A program made the translations under genes and the position numbers. The notes below the pieces were generated by a model that saw only the letters and a list, made by a program, of their open reading frames with translations, had not been told where the DNA came from and ran no database searches. Positions 59,842-64,000 of a stretch of DNA of 64,000 nucleotides are shown piece after piece. This DNA is from Sphingomonas sp. (lineage in GTDB: Bacteria; Pseudomonadota; Alphaproteobacteria; Sphingomonadales; Sphingomonadaceae). The stretch lies in NCBI RefSeq assembly GCF_026460985.1, contig NZ_JAPKNM010000050.1, forward strand, positions 1 to 64,000, read 5' to 3'. The stretch's first letter is position 1. The number at the start of each line of letters is the position of its first letter.

Positions 59842-61575
59842 GTGAAAAAAGACGACCAAAAGAATTTCGTGATCTTCGCGCTGCTGGCCGCGCTCATCCT
59901 GTTCGGCTGGCCCCAGATCACGCACTGGATCTTCCCGCAGCAGCAGCCCGCATCGGTCAAGATCGAGGGCGGCAAGACCAAGCCGGTCGCCAACGCCGGC
60001 ACCGATCCCGCGGCGGATTCGCCCAAGGCGCTGCGCGATCGCCAGATCGTCCTCGCCGAAACCCCGCGCGTCCAGATCGAGACCCCCCGCCTGCGCGGCT
60101 CGATCAATCTGAAGGGCGCGCGCATCGACGATCTCGTGCTCAGCCAATATGCCGAGACGGTCGCCAAGGATTCGCCGCCGATCCACCTCCTCTCGCCGAG
60201 CGGCACCAAGGGCGCCTATTTCGCGCAGTTCGGCTGGCAGGGCGCGGGCGTCGAAGCGCCCGGTCCCGACACGATCTGGCAGGCCAGCGGCACCAAGCTC
60301 ACCCCGACCACCCCGGTCACGCTGACCTCGCAAAGCCCCACCGGCCAGCTGTTCCGCATCGAACTGTCGGTCGACGACAATTACATGTTCAGCATTCGCC
60401 AGACGGTGGCGAACAACGGCAGCGCGCCGGTCTCGGTCACCCCGTTCGCGCTCGTCTCGCGCGCCGATCGCTCGGCCGATCCCGATCAGTGGGCGGCGCA
60501 TGTCGGCCCGATCGCGAGCGCCCAGGGCAAGGCAAACTACGTCAACTGGGGCGATGTCGAGAGCACGCCGCAGCGATTCGACACGACCGGCGGCTGGGTC
60601 GGCTACACCGATCACTATTGGCTGACCGCGCTCGTGCCCGATCAGCGCGTGCCCGTCGAGCTCCAGCAGCGCGGCAGCACCGGCAAGGCCTACCAGGCCG
60701 ATTATCGCCTGGCCGACCCGCTCGAGCTCGCGCCGGGCAAGAAGGTCACCTACAACAGCCGTTTCTTCGCTGGCGCGAAGGAAGTGAAGCTGCTCGACAA
60801 ATATCAGGACGAGCTCGGCATCGTGAAGTTCGGGCACGCGATCGACTGGGGCTGGTATGGCATCATCGAGCAGCCGATTTTCTACTATCTCGACTGGCTT
60901 TTCCGCATCGCCGGCAATTTCGGCGTCGCGATCATCCTGCTGACGATCACCATCCGCCTGCTGCTCTTCCCCATCGCCCAGCGCCAGTTCGCCTCGATGG
61001 CGGCGATGCGCGCGGTGCAGCCCAAGATGAAGGCGCTCCAGGAGCGCTACAAGGACGACAAGCAGCGCCAGCAGCAGGAGATCATGAAGCTGTACAAGGA
61101 GGAGAAGGTCAATCCGCTCGCGGGCTGCCTCCCCATCCTGATCCAGATCCCGATCATGTTCGCGCTCTACAAGGTGCTGCTGCTCACGATCGAAATGCGG
61201 CACCAGCCCTTCGTCGGCTGGATCCGCGACCTCTCGGCGCCCGATCCGCTGACCCCGCTCAACCTGTTCGGGCTGCTGGCGTTCACCCCGCCGACCTTCA
61301 TCGCGATCGGCGTGATCCCGATCCTGCTGGGCATCTCGATGTACTTCCAGTTCAAGCTCAACCCGGCGCCGATGGACGACATGCAGAAGCAGATCTTCGG
61401 CATCATGCCGTGGATGATGATGTTCCTGATGGCGCCCTTCGCGGTGGGCCTCCAGGTCTACTGGATCACCTCGAACGTCCTGACGATCGCCCAGCAATGG
61501 CTGCTCTACCAGAAGCACCCGTCGCTCAAGGAGCCGATCAAGAAGGATCCGCCCAAGGAAGCGAAGGCGAAGTGA
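59842..61575 (+). CDS. yidC: Membrane protein insertase
   Basis: 577 residues from a GTG ([20 protein letters not shown]), which gives the expected N-terminal helix; the longer open frame is the yidD shadow. A large periplasmic beta-domain (about 75-340) is followed by five helices with [40 protein letters not shown] and [20 protein letters not shown]. The hydrophilic-groove Arg is in TITIRLLLF. It inserts and folds inner-membrane proteins. The stop overlaps the engB start as GTGA. Confidence 0.97.
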   Translation: MKKDDQKNFVIFALLAALILFGWPQITHWIFPQQQPASVKIEGGKTKPVANAGTDPAADSPKALRDRQIVLAETPRVQIETPRLRGSINLKGARIDDLVLSQYAETVAKDSPPIHLLSPSGTKGAYFAQFGWQGAGVEAPGPDTIWQASGTKLTPTTPVTLTSQSPTGQLFRIELSVDDNYMFSIRQTVANNGSAPVSVTPFALVSRADRSADPDQWAAHVGPIASAQGKANYVNWGDVESTPQRFDTTGGWVGYTDHYWLTALVPDQRVPVELQQRGSTGKAYQADYRLADPLELAPGKKVTYNSRFFAGAKEVKLLDKYQDELGIVKFGHAIDWGWYGIIEQPIFYYLDWLFRIAGNFGVAIILLTITIRLLLFPIAQRQFASMAAMRAVQPKMKALQERYKDDKQRQQQEIMKLYKEEKVNPLAGCLPILIQIPIMFALYKVLLLTIEMRHQPFVGWIRDLSAPDPLTPLNLFGLLAFTPPTFIAIGVIPILLGISMYFQFKLNPAPMDDMQKQIFGIMPWMMMFLMAPFAVGLQVYWITSNVLTIAQQWLLYQKHPSLKEPIKKDPPKEAKAK

Positions 61576-62210
61576 GCGGCTTCGACGACGACCAGATCGA
61601 GGCCGCGCGAAAGATCTTCGCCGGCCCGATCGTCTTCCTGAAGTCGGCGCCCGAGCTCCGGCACTTGCCCGCTCCGGTGGTGCCTGAGGTCGCGTTCGCC
61701 GGGCGCTCGAACGTCGGCAAGTCGTCGCTGCTCAACGCGCTCGCCAACCGCAACGGACTGGCGCGCACCTCGAACACACCGGGGCGCACGCAGGAGCTCA
61801 ACTTCTTCGACGTCGGCGAGCCCTTGCGCTTCCGCCTCGTCGACATGCCCGGCTACGGCTTCGCCAAGGCGCCCAAGGACATGCAGCGCCAGTGGCGCTA
61901 TCTGGTGAACGACTTCCTGCGCGGCCGAGACGTGCTCAAGCGCGCATTGGTGCTCATCGACTCGCGCCACGGCATCAAGGAAGTCGACAACGAGATCCTC
62001 GACATGCTCGACACTGCCGCGGTGAGCTACCGGATCGTCCTCACCAAGACCGACAAGATCAAGGCGACCGAACTCGCCGAGGTCCGCGCGCGCACCGAGG
62101 CCGAGGCACGCAAGCGCCCGGCCGCGCATCCTGACATCATCGCCACGTCGAGCGAGAAAGGCATGGGACTCCCCGAGCTGCGCGCCGCGGTGCTCGAGGC
62201 AGTGGGCTGA
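61572..62210 (+). CDS. engB: Ribosome-biogenesis GTPase, EngB/YsxC/YihA type
   Basis: 212 residues from a GTG overlapping the yidC stop by 4 bases. G motifs: [14 protein letters not shown] (G1), TPGRTQ (G2), [10 protein letters not shown] (G3), LTKTDKIK (G4) and TSSEKGMGL (G5). Needed for 50S subunit assembly in other bacteria. An inverted repeat directly follows. Confidence 0.96.
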   Translation: MSGFDDDQIEAARKIFAGPIVFLKSAPELRHLPAPVVPEVAFAGRSNVGKSSLLNALANRNGLARTSNTPGRTQELNFFDVGEPLRFRLVDMPGYGFAKAPKDMQRQWRYLVNDFLRGRDVLKRALVLIDSRHGIKEVDNEILDMLDTAAVSYRIVLTKTDKIKATELAEVRARTEAEARKRPAAHPDIIATSSEKGMGLPELRAAVLEAVG

Positions 62211-62217
62211 CCAGCCC

Positions 62218-62298
62218 GTCGTCCCGGCGAAAGCCGGGATCTCGTGCGGCAGGCCGTTCGCTCGCGGCCTGAGATCCCGGCCTTCGCCGGGATGACGA
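62218..62298. repeat. Inverted repeat (GTCCCGGCGAAAGCCGGGA family)
   Basis: Left core CCCGGCGAAAGCCGGG and right core CCCGGCCTTCGCCGGG face each other, with GGCCGTTCGCTCGCGGCC at the centre. It is the same family as 21489-21570. It lies just after engB and probably acts as a terminator or barrier. Confidence 0.85.
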
Positions 62299-62361
62299 GT
62301 ATCCCACCAGTTGCCACCACTGCCCCCTCCCGCCATGCTGCGCGAAAATCGAGGGGGGACG

Positions 62362-63507
62362 ATGCAACCACCACGGGCAGCCAGGCCGCGTCTCGCCGGC
62401 CTCGACATCTTCCGCGGGCTTGCCGTGGCCGGCATGATCCTCGTCAACACGCCCGGCAGCTGGTCGCATCTCTGGTGGCCGCTCGACCATGCCGAATGGC
62501 ATGGCTGGACGCCGACCGACCTCGTCTTTCCGGCCTTCCTGTTCGCGGTCGGCGTGGCGCTCGCCCTCTCCTTCCCGCGCAAGGTGGACGGCGCCACCTG
62601 GGTGAAAATTGCCCGGCGCACGCTGCTGCTGATCGCGATCGGCTGGGGCTTGCAGCTCATCGCCCGCCCCGACCTGGCGAACTTCCGCATTCCCGGCGTG
62701 CTCCAGCGAATCGGCCTCTGTTATGCACTGGCGGCCAGCCTAGCGATTCTCACCGCGTCGACGCTCGCGGACGGACGGCGCGTCCTGCGTCCGGGTGCGA
62801 TCCTCGCAGCGGCCGTGGTCGCATTTCTGGTCTATTGGGCGCTGCTGGTCCTGGTCCCCGTGCCCGGATACGGCCCGGGCCAATTGAGCCCCGAAGGCAA
62901 TCTCGCCGGCTATATCGATCGCGCGCTCCTCACCACCGCACATATCTGGAGCGGCGGCACCGATGCGGCCGGCAACGTGGTCTATGATCCCGAGGGCCTG
63001 CTCTCGACGATCCCGGCGCTCGCCAACGTCCTGTTCGGCATGCTCGCCGCGATCGCGTGGCAGCGGGCGCCGGAGCGCGCGACGCTCCGCATCGCCCTCG
63101 CCGGCGCCGCGCTGGTCGCGATCGGGCTGCTCCTCCATCCGCTCCTGCCGATCAACAAGAAGCTGTGGACCAGCAGCTTCGCGCTCTTCACCTCGGGCAG
63201 TTCGGCACTGCTGCTCGCTTTGTGCATGCTGGCGACGCGCGGGGGCACGATCCCGCGCCTGCTCGCGCCGCTCCACATGCTGGGGATGAACGCGATCCTC
63301 GGCTACGTCCTGTCGGTGCTGATCGGCATCGCGGGCTTCCGCCTGTTCATCGGCACCGAGAGCGTGCAGGCCTGGGGCTTCGCACGGCTGAACGCAGTGA
63401 TCCCCGATCCTTATGCCGCCTCCTTCACCTACGCGCTGATCGCGCTCGCGATCGTCCTGGCGGCGCTCGTCCCCTTCCATCGCCGCGGCATCCACCTCCG
63501 GCTCTGA
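62362..63507 (+). CDS. HGSNAT-like (DUF5009/NagX-type) membrane acyltransferase
   Basis: 381 residues from the ATG at 62362 with GAGGGGGG upstream; a frame start at 62311 lies in the repeat flank. About ten transmembrane helices. The hallmark LDIFRGLAVAGMILVNTPGS is followed by WTPTDLVFPAFLFAVGVALA and RIPGVLQRIGLCYALAAS, matching the human heparan N-acetyltransferase/bacterial NagX family, which moves acetyl groups onto amino sugars across the membrane. Substrate unknown here; no chitin-sensing operon is attached. Confidence 0.88.
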   Translation: MQPPRAARPRLAGLDIFRGLAVAGMILVNTPGSWSHLWWPLDHAEWHGWTPTDLVFPAFLFAVGVALALSFPRKVDGATWVKIARRTLLLIAIGWGLQLIARPDLANFRIPGVLQRIGLCYALAASLAILTASTLADGRRVLRPGAILAAAVVAFLVYWALLVLVPVPGYGPGQLSPEGNLAGYIDRALLTTAHIWSGGTDAAGNVVYDPEGLLSTIPALANVLFGMLAAIAWQRAPERATLRIALAGAALVAIGLLLHPLLPINKKLWTSSFALFTSGSSALLLALCMLATRGGTIPRLLAPLHMLGMNAILGYVLSVLIGIAGFRLFIGTESVQAWGFARLNAVIPDPYAASFTYALIALAIVLAALVPFHRRGIHLRL

Positions 63508-63532
63508 CCGTCGGCATATGCCGAGCCTGGGC

Positions 63533-64000
63533 TCAGGCCGGGTTATGCTTGGCCAGGAACGTCTCGAGCGCCTTGAGGAATTCGAGCCGGTCCTCGCCGC
63601 GACTGAAATGGTGGTCCGCCTCGGGCTGCTCGATATAGAGCACGTCCTTGCCCGCGGCCTTGAGCTTCTGCGCCATGACCCGCGAATGGACGGGCGGCAC
63701 CACCCGGTCCTTCTTGCCGTGGACGAGCAGCAAGGGAATCGAGAACCCCTCCGCGAGATGGACCGGCGAGACGCCCTTCAGGTCGGGCGCCTGCATCTTG
63801 AGCCAATCCTTCCGGGCGCCGGCGCCCAGGAAGTTGCTGTCGTGCTTGATCATCCGGTTGAGGTCGGACACGCCGGCATAGGCCACGGCGCAGCGATAGA
63901 GGTTGCCGTCGCGCTGCGCCGCGCGCATCGCCGCATAGCCGCCATAGGAAGCGCCGACCATGCACACGCGCTTCGGATCGGCGATCCCGAGCTTCGCCAG
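63533..64000 (-). CDS. Prolyl-oligopeptidase (S9) family hydrolase, 3' part only
   Basis: The gene runs off the window on the right, so only the last 155 or so residues are visible. They hold the nucleophile motif in VCMVGASYGGYAAMRAA, the Asp in LLVHGKKDRVVPPVHS and the His in EADHHFSRGEDRLEFL, in the order expected of the S9 catalytic domain. The N-terminal propeller is beyond the edge. It converges on the HGSNAT-like gene. Confidence 0.88.
   Translation of the reverse strand: MAKLGIADPKRVCMVGASYGGYAAMRAAQRDGNLYRCAVAYAGVSDLNRMIKHDSNFLGAGARKDWLKMQAPDLKGVSPVHLAEGFSIPLLLVHGKKDRVVPPVHSRVMAQKLKAAGKDVLYIEQPEADHHFSRGEDRLEFLKALETFLAKHNPA

Noticed and set aside
1..64000. CRISPR array, prophage, insertion sequence or plasmid origin
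   Set aside because: No evenly spaced direct repeats, transposase, integrase, phage structural genes or rep genes were seen. The repeats present are inverted, intergenic and isolated.

Overview
The window is high-GC DNA in which almost all codons end in G or C. The gene set points to a sphingomonad (Alphaproteobacteria, Sphingomonadaceae). Evidence for this is the long TonB-dependent receptors with FPDQN-type plugs, a tryptophan-halogenase-like flavoprotein beside one receptor, the rpmH-rnpA-yidD-yidC-engB block, and several families of dispersed inverted repeats of the sort common in these genomes. No phage, insertion sequence, CRISPR array or replication origin was seen.

Layout. Positions 1-4.4 kb hold a DUF429-like protein and a very large C-terminally anchored protein of unknown function. 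From 4.8 to 11 kb there is a TonB receptor, a secreted six-hairpin-glycosidase-like protein and a flavin halogenase-like protein, followed by tRNA-Thr(TGT). From 11.3 to 33 kb lies a pectin/hexuronate utilisation region: an esterase, a soluble chemoreceptor, kdgK, kduD, kduI, uxaC, a hexuronate-type MFS transporter, a DUF885 protein, an FAH-family hydratase, uxaA, two esterases, a TonB receptor, a PL1 pectate lyase, a GH28 polygalacturonase and a LacI-family regulator. A palindrome built on TGACACCGGTGTCA occurs five times in the intergenic regions of this block and nowhere else that I noticed, which suggests a local regulon of the LacI protein. uxaB and the KDPG aldolase are not in the window.

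From 33 to 54 kb is an exopolysaccharide region. galU and ugd make UDP-glucose and UDP-glucuronate. Next are a GH16-like lipoprotein and a long minus-strand operon with many 4-bp start/stop overlaps: four GT2 glycosyltransferases, an acyltransferase, a GH10 glycosidase, a polymerase/ligase, a flippase, a WecG/TagA transferase, a split chain-length regulator with an apparently dead ATPase half, an ExeA-like AAA ATPase, a Wza-type export protein, an outer-membrane barrel and an initiating polyprenyl glycosylphosphotransferase. Three copies of a second palindrome (TGCTGCA-N-TGCAGCA, PhaR-like) sit upstream of galU, the barrel gene and the initiating transferase.

From 54 to 64 kb are tRNA-Leu(CAA), DUF805, a ComM/YifB-type ATPase, a GH18-like lipoprotein, a PGPGW protein, rpmH-rnpA-yidD-yidC-engB, an HGSNAT-like membrane acyltransferase and the 3' part of a prolyl-oligopeptidase-type gene.

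The most unusual structural point is that rnpA has no usable start codon downstream of rpmH. Its reading frame runs open through the whole of rpmH from an ATG 7 bases before the rpmH start, so rpmH appears to be nested inside rnpA.
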